A stretch of DNA of 12,466 nucleotides from UBA3940 sp964506005 (GTDB taxonomy: Bacteria > Chloroflexota > Anaerolineae > Aggregatilineales > UBA3940): positions 1 through 12,466 of the forward strand of contig CAZDLX010000105.1 in NCBI GenBank assembly GCA_964506005.1, in the 5' to 3' direction. Positions within the stretch are counted from its first letter, which is position 1, and each line of letters opens with the position of its first letter. Under the pieces are notes generated by a model that was not told the origin of the DNA, ran no database searches, and was given only the letters and a program-made list of their open reading frames with translations. Positions 6,775 through 12,452 of the stretch are shown here, piece by piece. The position numbers were made by a program, and so were the translations under genes.

Positions 6775-6790
6775 AGCCCCTGCCGGGGCT
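6775..6790. repeat. Short hairpin AGCCCC-TGCC-GGGGCT
   Basis: A perfect 6-bp stem lies in the interval between the divergent hydrolase and DedA genes. There is no T-run on either side, so a terminator role is not supported. Confidence 0.45.
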
Positions 6791-6842
6791 GAGTAGTGTC
6801 GGATCTTGCTACGCGCAGGTTCCATGTGGGGATCCGGCGCCG

Positions 6843-6871
6843 GTAGGGGCGGGTCTCAGACCCGCCCCTAC
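6843..6871. repeat. 29-base palindrome (REP-like, GTAGGGGCGGG type)
   Basis: Bases 6843-6856 and 6858-6871 are perfectly complementary around a single central base, giving a 13-bp stem with a three-base loop. It begins with GTAG and ends with CTAC. It lies in the 264-bp interval between the hydrolase and DedA genes, which has no gene of its own. Confidence 0.75.
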
Positions 6872-6875
6872 ACAC

Positions 6876-6924
6876 GTGGAGCCTCTGCAAAACATAGGCT
6901 CCACATCACAGGGCGCTGTTTTGC
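6876..6924. other. Potential H-type pseudoknot
   Basis: Stem 1 is GTGGAGCCT (6876-6884) with AGGCTCCAC (6896-6904). The loop of stem 1 contains GCAAAACA (6887-6894), which is perfectly complementary to TGTTTTGC (6917-6924). The connecting loops would be 2, 1 and 12 bases, an order and size that an H-type pseudoknot can accommodate. It lies just upstream of the DedA promoter and no coding function is seen. The same pairing exists on either strand. Confidence 0.4.
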
Positions 6925-6939
6925 CCACTCCCCGGCCTA

Positions 6940-6968
6940 TTGCTCCTGCCGATCGCGTTTGATATACT
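6940..6968 (+). promoter_or_regulatory. Promoter of the DedA-methyltransferase unit
   Basis: An extended -10, TGATATACT with the hexamer TATACT at 6963-6968, lies 17 bases after TTGCTC (6940-6945), which shares TTG with the -35 consensus. Transcription would start near 6975, about 39 bases before the DedA ATG. Confidence 0.6.
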
Positions 6969-7013
6969 GCGCTGGGGCTTACCGGTTCCCGATTTTTGAT
7001 TACAGGAGTCAAT

Positions 7014-7682
7014 ATGGCAGAGATTCTAGAGTTTATCCGCGTCACCGTCGAGAGCATCATCCTCTCCCTGGGCTACCCCGGTATCGCGCTGGTGATGTTT
7101 ATCGAGAACGTCTTCCCGCCGATCCCCTCCGAAGTCGTCATTCCGTTCGCGGGCTTCCTCGTACAGCGCGGTGAGTTCTCGATGGTCGGCGTGCTCGTCT
7201 CTGCCACGATCGGAGTTCTGCTCGGTGCCGTCCTCATTTACTATATCGGCGTCTGGGCCGACGAGCCGATCATCCGCGGCTTTGTGCGGCGCTATGGTAA
7301 GTGGTTCTTCCTCTCCGAAGACGACATCGACCGCTCGATGGCGTTCTTCGACAGGCACGGCGAGTGGGTGGTGTTCTTCGGGCGGCTGATCCCCATCATC
7401 CGCAGCCTGATCTCGCTGCCCGCCGGCATGAACCGCATGAGCCTGCCCCGGTTCCTGGCCTTCACCGCGCTCGGCTCCCTGATCTGGAACTCCGTGCTCG
7501 GCATTGCCGGCTACATCCTCGGCGCCAACTGGCAGCGCATCCTCGATATCACCGACCGGTACGAGAAGGTCTGGCTGGCACTCATGGCCATCGCCGTGAT
7601 CGCCTTCTTCGGCAAGCGCATCTACGACTCGCGGAAAGCGACCGCAAAAAAAGCGGTGGTGCCCGTCGAGAAGGCCGAGTAG
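7014..7682 (+). CDS. DedA family membrane protein
   Basis: The protein has 222 residues from the ATG at 7014, chosen over an upstream TTG because AGGAG (7004-7008) lies five bases ahead. It has the DedA/SNARE-associated (VTT) domain: FIENVFPPIPSEVVIPFAGF with E31 and E40, then FFGRLIPIIRSLISLPAG with R124 and R130, the arginines of the conserved G-R-x-P-x-x-R motif, and several membrane helices. DedA proteins sit in the inner membrane. They are needed for membrane homeostasis and several flip lipid carriers such as undecaprenyl phosphate or phospholipids; which one this moves cannot be told. The short basic tail is cytoplasmic by the positive-inside rule. A sigma70-type promoter precedes it and the methyltransferase gene follows after 6 bp. 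Confidence 0.93.
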   Translation: MAEILEFIRVTVESIILSLGYPGIALVMFIENVFPPIPSEVVIPFAGFLVQRGEFSMVGVLVSATIGVLLGAVLIYYIGVWADEPIIRGFVRRYGKWFFLSEDDIDRSMAFFDRHGEWVVFFGRLIPIIRSLISLPAGMNRMSLPRFLAFTALGSLIWNSVLGIAGYILGANWQRILDITDRYEKVWLALMAIAVIAFFGKRIYDSRKATAKKAVVPVEKAE

Positions 7683-7688
7683 CCCGCC

Positions 7689-8324
7689 GTGAAGCTGCGC
7701 AAGCGGTTGTTCGCGTGGTTCTACCACAACGTGCTGAGCGGCGGGGGCGAGCCTGACCTCAGCGACCCGTTCACCCGGGATGTGCGGCTGCCGCTTATGG
7801 AGCAGGCCCGCGGCGACGTGCTGGAGATCGGCGCGGGGGACGGCGGCAACCTGTCACTGTACCCGCCGGGAATCCGCCTGACACTGCTGGAGCCCAACCC
7901 CTACATGATCCGCTACCTCACCCGCCGCTGTAACGACGTCGCGGCGGCCTGCGTGCAGGTCGTCGAGGGGATGGGCGAAGATCTGCCCTTCCCCGACGGT
8001 TCATTCGATACGGTGGTGATTACTCACGTGCTGTGCTCTGTGCGGAATCAGGCGGAAGTGCTCGCCGAGGTGCGGCGCGTGCTGCGCCCCGGTGGCCGCT
8101 TCCTGTTCCTGGAGCACGTCAGCGCCCCGCCCGGCAGCTCCACGAGCCGCACCCAGCGGCTCATTAACCCGCTGTGGAAGGCGGTTGGCGATGGCTGCCA
8201 CCTGACGCGTGACACGGGCGCGGCGATCCGCGCGGCGGGCTTCGCCGAAGTGGACCTGCGCTCCTTCGAAGCCGAGGCGATGCCGGTTGTGAGCCCGCAC
8301 GTCGTCGGCTCGGCGCGGGTGTGA
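7689..8324 (+). CDS. Class I SAM-dependent methyltransferase, METTL7/TMT1-like
   Basis: The protein has 211 residues from a GTG at 7689. SAM-binding motif I is VLEIGAGDG (44-52), E68 in LLEPNP ends strand 2, and LPFPDGSFDTVV with THVLCSVRNQ (112-121) and LRPGGRFLFLEHV complete a UbiE-like Rossmann fold. The LCSVRNQ, FLEHV and late DGCHLTR (168-174) stretches are, from memory, those of animal METTL7A/B, which methylate thiols. A thiol or lipid substrate is therefore a guess. The N-terminus MKLRKRLFAWFYHNVL is basic then hydrophobic and may attach to the membrane. No strong ribosome-binding site is present; the 6-bp gap after DedA suggests translational coupling and one operon. Confidence 0.88.
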   Translation: MKLRKRLFAWFYHNVLSGGGEPDLSDPFTRDVRLPLMEQARGDVLEIGAGDGGNLSLYPPGIRLTLLEPNPYMIRYLTRRCNDVAAACVQVVEGMGEDLPFPDGSFDTVVITHVLCSVRNQAEVLAEVRRVLRPGGRFLFLEHVSAPPGSSTSRTQRLINPLWKAVGDGCHLTRDTGAAIRAAGFAEVDLRSFEAEAMPVVSPHVVGSARV

Positions 8325-8365
8325 GACTCCGTCATCCTGCGAGCAGGGAAGGGAAGACACCTGTT

Positions 8366-8400
8366 CCCCTCCTTGCTGGCGGGGAGGGGTGAGTAGGCTA
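8366..8400. repeat. Composite palindromic intergenic element, copy C (short form)
   Basis: CCCCTCC (8366-8372) pairs with GGAGGGG (8383-8389). The loop contains GCTGGC, as in copy B. GGTGAGTAGGCTACT follows, a variant of the GGTGAGGTAAGCCTACC tail of copy B. It opens the 254-bp convergent interval between the methyltransferase and patatin genes, which has no gene. Confidence 0.55.
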
Positions 8401-8413
8401 CTGGCCGGCCACC

Positions 8414-8436
8414 GCCTGAGAATGGAATTCTCAGGC
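8414..8436. repeat. REP-like hairpin
   Basis: GCCTGAGAAT (8414-8423) and ATTCTCAGGC (8427-8436) form a perfect 10-bp stem with loop GGA. Read on the minus strand it is preceded by GCA, similar to the GTA before the hairpin at 8520-8541. Confidence 0.65.
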
Positions 8437-8443
8437 TGCAAGA

Positions 8444-8512
8444 GATGCGTCGCCTGAAGGCGACCTGCCAGTTGGCCGCACCGCTATTCTGGTCGCCTTC
8501 AGGCGACGCATC
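8444..8512. repeat. REPIN-like inverted repeat
   Basis: Arms of 22 bp (8444-8465 and 8491-8512) are perfect inverted copies separated by 25 bases. Each arm also folds on itself as GTCGCC-four bases-GGCGAC. Two inverted REP-type hairpins around a short spacer is the architecture of REPIN/BIME elements, which RAYT transposases mobilise in other bacteria. No RAYT gene is in this window. Confidence 0.7.
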
Positions 8513-8516
8513 ATAG

Positions 8517-8541
8517 GTAGCCTGATGCTTCAGCATCAGGC
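8517..8541 (+). repeat. GTAG-type REP hairpin
   Basis: GTAG (8517-8520) runs into GCCTGATGCT (8520-8529), which pairs perfectly with AGCATCAGGC (8532-8541) around TC. A GTAG tetranucleotide 5' of a short palindrome is the hallmark of REPs recognised by RAYT transposases. Confidence 0.65.
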
Positions 8542-8578
8542 GAGGCTCGGTCACCCCGGCTTAATTCCGTGAGACCCC

Positions 8579-9673
8579 CTACACATCCAGGCTGAAGATG
8601 CGCGCGGGCGCGCCGCACTCGTAGCTACCGAAACGCTCCTGCTCGTCCCGGACGATCATATCCCCCAGCGTATCGCCAAGCTCCATGAGCCGGTCGATTG
8701 CGTCCGCGTCGTCCATCCCTATGGGCTCGTCGAGGTCGATGTTAAAGCGGCGGAAGTCGAGCGCGGCGTCGTAGCTGCCCTCCCGCGCGGCGACCGCCTC
8801 CACGAAGAAGTGGCGCACCAGCCGCAGCTGCTGGAGGTTGGCGTCCTGGATGAACGTCTCGATGGTCGGGAAGACCCACTCCGGCCCGTACATCCCGCGC
8901 GGCGTGCGCTGGAAGCCGCGCAGCCACTGGTGCCACATGCCGCGCGGCGACGCCCTCCCGGTGCCGATGCTGATCAGCGTGGTATTGTCCAGCCGCCAGC
9001 CCTGCTGCGCGAGGCAGAAGGCGATCTCATAGGCGGCGAGGTACGAGGGGTTGCTGTAGGAGCCCACGCCGCCGTCGATCCAGTAGCGCGGCTCGGGGAT
9101 CCACTCCTCGCTTTCCGATGGCGGCAGGCCGGGCGTTGCGTAGCGGTGCTCGTACACGGGGAACACCGTCGGCACGATGGAGCTGGCCATCACGGCATCG
9201 CGCAGCCGCCAGCCCATGAAGCGGGGCTTGTAGAGCTTGATGAAGCGCGTCCGGTTGGCGTACACGTCCGTCGCGGTGATCACCATGTTGAAGTCGGGGC
9301 GCTCGGCATGCAGCCGCCCGATGCTGATGTTGCCCAGATAGCGGTGCAGGCTCTCCTCCAGCGGGCCGCTGCCGTACTGGTAGCGCACCAGGTACTTGAT
9401 CAGCGGCAGGTTGCGCCACGTCTTGCGGAAGATGCTCGGCCCGAGCTCGGCGTACAGATCGGCCATCGTGCGGGCGTTGAGGCCGCGCGCGATGCCCGCC
9501 GCGATGATCGCGCCGGTGGACGTGCCTGCCGTGAGCCGCACCAGCTCGCTGATGGGCCTGCCGGTGGCCTCTTCGAGCTTCATCAGCGCGCGGGTGACCA
9601 TCACCCCGCGGATACCGCCGCCGTCAACGGCCAGGGCGACGTTCTGGCGCAGGGGCTTGGTGAGCTGGGGCAT
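8579..9673 (-). CDS. Patatin-like phospholipase
   Basis: The protein has 364 residues. It has the patatin order of motifs: DGGGIRG at 17-23 for the oxyanion hole, GTSTG at 50-54 with the nucleophile S52, ASSIVPTVFP near 163-172, and D200 in IDGGV as the catalytic aspartate of the Ser-Asp dyad. Patatins hydrolyse the acyl esters of membrane phospholipids or neutral lipids. There is no signal peptide and no extra domain, so a cytoplasmic lipase acting at the membrane is most likely. No nucleotide-signal synthase of a defence operon lies beside it, which argues for lipid turnover over a CBASS effector. The ATG at 9673 has AGGAG seven bases upstream. It follows the aldo/keto reductase by 28 bp on the same strand and probably shares its promoter. 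Confidence 0.92.
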   Translation of the reverse strand: MPQLTKPLRQNVALAVDGGGIRGVMVTRALMKLEEATGRPISELVRLTAGTSTGAIIAAGIARGLNARTMADLYAELGPSIFRKTWRNLPLIKYLVRYQYGSGPLEESLHRYLGNISIGRLHAERPDFNMVITATDVYANRTRFIKLYKPRFMGWRLRDAVMASSIVPTVFPVYEHRYATPGLPPSESEEWIPEPRYWIDGGVGSYSNPSYLAAYEIAFCLAQQGWRLDNTTLISIGTGRASPRGMWHQWLRGFQRTPRGMYGPEWVFPTIETFIQDANLQQLRLVRHFFVEAVAAREGSYDAALDFRRFNIDLDEPIGMDDADAIDRLMELGDTLGDMIVRDEQERFGSYECGAPARIFSLDV

Positions 9674-9701
9674 GGGGCACTCCTGTGGCTTGAAGTGTGG
9701 G

Positions 9702-10868
9702 CTACTCTGGCCAGAACGCGGCGTGGAGGCGTGTCTGCAGGGCCTGCATCTGCTGCCAGGCCGCCTCGTCGAGGCGGGCGCGCAGGGCGAACAGCTCGTG
9801 GAACGTCTCGATCACGCCGGCCTCTGTCACGAGCCCGAGCGTGATGCCTGTCTCGATGGCGTACACCAGATCGACGAATGCTTGAGACGCGTCACCGGGC
9901 AGCGGCCCGGTGAGGATCTGCCGCACGGCGCGCTGCTGCGTCTCCGCCAGCCACGCGTCCTCCTCTGCCAGACAGCGCTCGAACGCCGCCATCTCCGCCG
10001 CCTCGAATGACCACCCGCTGGCGGCGGCGTTCTCTTCAAGGTGTGCGACGCTTGACGGGCCGCTCAACGCGCACATGATGCCGGGTTGGGCCAGCACCCA
10101 GGCGATGGCCGCCTGCGCCGGGGTCCTGCCGTGGCGAGCGGCGATCTCCGCCAGCCGCGCGGCGACGCGCAGCCCGGAGGCGAACCGCTCGCGCTGGAAC
10201 AGCGGGTCCATGTGGCGCAGGTCACCGGGCGGGAAGGTCGTGCTCGCGTCGAACCGGCCGGTGAGCAAGCCCCGCCCGGTCGTGCTAAATGCGATGCCCG
10301 CCACGCCATGCTCGCGGCACAGAGGCAGCAGCGTGGAGCGTGCCTCGCGGGCGGCGGCGCTCAGCTCCATGAGTTCGGAGAACGGACGCCCCGCCTGCAT
10401 GTAGCATTCGACGCGCGGCAGCGGGAGGTGGCTCAGCCCGTAGTGCCGGATCTTGCCCTGGCGCTTAAGGTCTTCGAGCGTGCCAACCGTTACCTCGACG
10501 GGCGTCGCCGGGTCGTCGTAGTGCACCTGATAGACATCGATCCAGCCGGTGTTCAGGTTGCGCAGGCTCTGCTCGCAGGCCGTTCGGATGGACTCCGGCG
10601 AGAGGTCGGGCTGCGCGCCGTTTTTCAGGCCGATTTTGGTCAGGATGATGGCTTCATCGCGGAATGGGCGGACCGCTTCACCGAGCACGCGCTCGGCATC
10701 GTCACCGTATGCAGCGGCGGTGTCGAACACGGTGACGCCGAGCTCGTGCGCGCGCCGCAGCATGCGGCGGAATTCCGCCGCATCTTTCGTGCCGTACACC
10801 CCGGCCAGCGCATAGCAGCCCACGCCGATCTCGGAGATGGTGAGGTCGTGGTGCTGGCGGTACTGCAT
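9702..10868 (-). CDS. Aldo/keto reductase with C-terminal extension
   Basis: The protein has 388 residues. The catalytic tetrad of NADPH-dependent aldo/keto reductases is complete: D49 and Y54 in FDTAAAYGDDAE, K78 in LTKIG and H116 in YQVHYDDP. IGVGCYALAGVYG, the LEDLKRQGKIRHYGLSH stretch and a late GPSSVAHLEEN cofactor-binding segment also match. It would reduce a carbonyl group or oxidise an alcohol in the cytoplasm; the substrate is unknown. The barrel ends near residue 300, leaving about 88 mostly helical residues that ordinary family members lack. The ATG at 10868 has AGAGGAA about six bases upstream and fits the family N-terminus; the frame stays open further upstream through the N gap but this is not supported as coding. 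A good promoter lies 35-63 bases upstream, and the patatin gene follows after 28 bp. Confidence 0.92.
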   Translation of the reverse strand: MQYRQHHDLTISEIGVGCYALAGVYGTKDAAEFRRMLRRAHELGVTVFDTAAAYGDDAERVLGEAVRPFRDEAIILTKIGLKNGAQPDLSPESIRTACEQSLRNLNTGWIDVYQVHYDDPATPVEVTVGTLEDLKRQGKIRHYGLSHLPLPRVECYMQAGRPFSELMELSAAAREARSTLLPLCREHGVAGIAFSTTGRGLLTGRFDASTTFPPGDLRHMDPLFQRERFASGLRVAARLAEIAARHGRTPAQAAIAWVLAQPGIMCALSGPSSVAHLEENAAASGWSFEAAEMAAFERCLAEEDAWLAETQQRAVRQILTGPLPGDASQAFVDLVYAIETGITLGLVTEAGVIETFHELFALRARLDEAAWQQMQALQTRLHAAFWPE

Positions 10869-10902
10869 GTGGTTCCTCTTTCCTGCTGAGGGTTCCGCCA
10901 CC

Positions 10903-10931
10903 ATGATATGCGCGCCCCGCCGGATTGCCAA
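10903..10931 (-). promoter_or_regulatory. Sigma70-type promoter of the reductase-patatin unit
   Basis: On the minus strand TTGGCA (plus-strand 10926-10931) and TATCAT (10903-10908) each match their consensus hexamer at five of six bases and are 17 bp apart. Transcription would start near 10896, a leader of about 28 bases before the ATG at 10868. Confidence 0.65.
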
Positions 10932-10938
10932 GCGCAGG

Positions 10939-11038
10939 NNNNNNNNNNNNNNNNNNNNNNNNNNNNNNNNNNNNNNNNNNNNNNNNNNNNNNNNNNNNNN
11001 NNNNNNNNNNNNNNNNNNNNNNNNNNNNNNNNNNNNNN
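10939..11038. other. Assembly gap of 100 N
   Basis: Exactly 100 N in a row is the usual placeholder for a scaffold join of unknown size. Order and distance across it are not established by sequence. The 264 bp from the reductase start to the PCu(A)C stop otherwise hold the reductase promoter and a hairpin. Confidence 0.98.
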
Positions 11039-11051
11039 AGCGACATGTGCA

Positions 11052-11090
11052 GGGGCGGCTCGTGATGCTCCGCATCATTAGAGCCGCCCC
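11052..11090. repeat. Hairpin 3' of the PCu(A)C gene
   Basis: GGGGCGGCTC (11052-11061) pairs perfectly with GAGCCGCCCC (11081-11090). An inner GATG/CATC stem (11064-11067 with 11073-11076) closes the loop. It lies 43 bp beyond the PCu(A)C stop. No T-run follows on the minus strand, so it is either a REP-type element or a barrier protecting the mRNA end, not a standard terminator. Confidence 0.55.
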
Positions 11091-11132
11091 ATAGATGATA
11101 ATCTCAGGAAGTACGTGACGTGCGGGTGAGGT

Positions 11133-11576
11133 TTACTCCTCGCGTACCGGTGCTTCGATGGTCATCTCCCCGGCATTCTCGAAGTTGAGCGTCAGCGTCA
11201 CGGTGTCGCCCTCGCGCAGTGCCTCTGTCACGCCGATCAACATGACGTGGTAGCCGCCCGGCTCCAGGCTCACGCTCTCGCCCGCCGGGATGTCGATGCG
11301 CTCGACGTGATGCATGGCCATCATGTCGTCCTCCATGGCGACGGTTTCGTGGATCTCCACCGACTCGGCAAAGTCTGCCCCCGCGCCAAGCAGGGCGTCG
11401 TCCTGCCCGGTATTGTTGGTGATCACCATGTAGCCCGCGCCGTTGCCCTGCGCCATCGGCGATGGGCGCACCCAGGCATCTTCGACGGCGAGCCCTTCCT
11501 CCATACTGCCCTGGCTGCAGGCGGCGAGCGCCAGCGCTGCGAGCAGGACCAACACAACCAGCAGCTTACGTATCAC
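11133..11576 (-). CDS. PCu(A)C copper chaperone lipoprotein
   Basis: The protein has 147 residues. A lipoprotein signal peptide (MIRKLLVVLVLLAALALAAC, lipobox ending at C20) places it on the outer face of the membrane. The PCu(A)C domain follows, with AWVRPSP at 34-40, and the copper ligands of the H-M-H-x-M motif: H76 in VEIHET, M88 (M86 possible) in a Met/His-rich loop, then H110 and M112 in PGGYHVMLIG. Proteins of this family bind Cu(I) and hand it to the CuA site of cytochrome oxidase or to SCO. Its GTG start follows the TAA of the SCO gene with no base between (TAAGTG), and the ribosome-binding site GGGGG lies in the last codons of that gene, so the two are translationally coupled. Confidence 0.93.
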   Translation of the reverse strand: MIRKLLVVLVLLAALALAACSQGSMEEGLAVEDAWVRPSPMAQGNGAGYMVITNNTGQDDALLGAGADFAESVEIHETVAMEDDMMAMHHVERIDIPAGESVSLEPGGYHVMLIGVTEALREGDTVTLTLNFENAGEMTIEAPVREE

Positions 11577-12248
11577 TTACAGCTTCCCCCTGATGAAGTA
11601 TCTTAGGTCCTTGACGAGGAACTCTACATCCGTCTCGTGGAGCATCCGCAGCTTGAGGATGCCCTCGCGGTTGATCACGAACATCGACGTGGTGTGCGTG
11701 ATGCCGTAGCCGGGGATCGTCTCGCCCCGGTCGGAGCGCAGGACCTTCACGTTGTAGGCGTCCTGCACGGTCTGAAGCTGCTCCTCGGTGCCATACAGCC
11801 CGATGAACCGCTCGTCGAAGTAGTCGAGATACGGCTCGATCTGCTCCGGCGTGTCCACCTCGGGGTCGATGGTGATAAACACCACCTTCACGTCCTCCGC
11901 ATCCTCGCCCAGCGCGTCCATCGTCCGGCTGAGGTCGAGCAGTGCCGTCGGGCAGACGTCGGGGCACGACGTATAGCCGAAATACAGCACGACCACATCG
12001 CCCTGCAGGTCGCTCAGGCGGAGCGTGCCGCCGTCGCTGCGGGGCAGCTCGAAGTCAGGAGCGGGCTGCGGGTCCTCATAGAGTGTGCCGTGCGGGTGGG
12101 GCGCCAGCACCATGGCGAGGCCAGGGCCGGCGGTAAAGATCAGCAGCAGTGCGCCGATGATGATCGCAGTACGGATCAGCTTGCGCCGCTCCTGTTGTTC
12201 GTCATTTCGCGCAATGCCGGTCCCCTCAACCGGCGGAACGGATTCCAT
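11577..12248 (-). CDS. SCO1/SenC family copper chaperone
   Basis: The protein has 223 residues. One membrane segment (about 25-48) follows a short charged N-terminus, anchoring a thioredoxin-like domain outside the cytoplasm. PAPDFELPRSDGG begins the domain; YFGYTSCPDVCP holds the copper and thiol pair C95 and C99; FITIDPEVDTPEQI and H185 in GITHTTSMFVI complete the SCO metal site (C-x3-C plus His). SCO proteins deliver copper to, or reduce, the CuA centre of cytochrome c oxidase subunit II. The ATG at 12248 has AGAGG six to seven bases upstream. PCu(A)C follows directly, an expected partner. No oxidase subunit gene lies in the window; it may be outside, upstream of 12466. Confidence 0.94.
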   Translation of the reverse strand: MESVPPVEGTGIARNDEQQERRKLIRTAIIIGALLLIFTAGPGLAMVLAPHPHGTLYEDPQPAPDFELPRSDGGTLRLSDLQGDVVVLYFGYTSCPDVCPTALLDLSRTMDALGEDAEDVKVVFITIDPEVDTPEQIEPYLDYFDERFIGLYGTEEQLQTVQDAYNVKVLRSDRGETIPGYGITHTTSMFVINREGILKLRMLHETDVEFLVKDLRYFIRGKL

Positions 12249-12280
12249 CGTTATCCTCTTCTAGCTACGTGTACAGGGCT

Positions 12281-12350
12281 TCTCAAAGGGCCTGCCAGGC
12301 CGGCAGGCGTTGGCATCCGGTGGTTCACATGTGACCATATCTCAAAGGGC
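12281..12350. promoter_or_regulatory. Upstream region of the SCO gene with direct repeats
   Basis: TCTCAAAGGGC occurs at 12281-12291 and again, identically, at 12340-12350, 59 bp apart. Between them are a GCCTGCC/GGCAGGC hairpin and the palindrome TCACATGTGA (12325-12334). These lie 33-102 bp upstream of the SCO start codon and could be regulator sites. I see no convincing -35/-10 pair here. Confidence 0.3.
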
Positions 12351-12427
12351 GGGCGAGTACCACCCATAGCCGGGCGAGGATGGTAGGGAGGTTCACGAGT
12401 TAATTGAGTACTTGTGTGACACGCGCC

Positions 12428-12452
12428 GCCGGACAATCAATTGTCCGGCTAC
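12428..12452 (-). repeat. GTAG-type REP hairpin, second copy
   Basis: GCCGGACAA (12428-12436) pairs perfectly with TTGTCCGGC (12441-12449), loop TCAA; TAC follows at 12450-12452. On the minus strand this reads GTAGCCGGACAATTG..., a GTAG tetranucleotide followed by a palindrome. It is a near-copy of the hairpin at 6741-6762. Confidence 0.7.

Noticed and set aside
6775..6790. Intrinsic terminator
   Set aside because: The 6-bp stem lacks a T-run on either side and lies upstream of genes on both strands.
8402..8541. CRISPR array
   Set aside because: The repeats are inverted hairpins of differing sequence with no regular spacers and no cas genes nearby.
8579..9673. Patatin as an effector of a CBASS-type defence system
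   Set aside because: No nucleotide cyclase or other defence gene is near; the partner is an aldo/keto reductase.
8810..9844. 344-codon + strand frame across the patatin gene
   Set aside because: Shadow of the patatin gene; no recognisable domain.
10939..11078. Extension of the reductase reading frame through the N gap
   Set aside because: The frame is open only because N is undefined. The ATG at 10868 has a ribosome-binding site, a promoter upstream, and fits the family start.
12325..12334. CRP-type site TCACATGTGA
   Set aside because: The half-sites are in the wrong order and spacing for the TGTGA-N6-TCACA consensus; a 10-bp palindrome alone is weak evidence.
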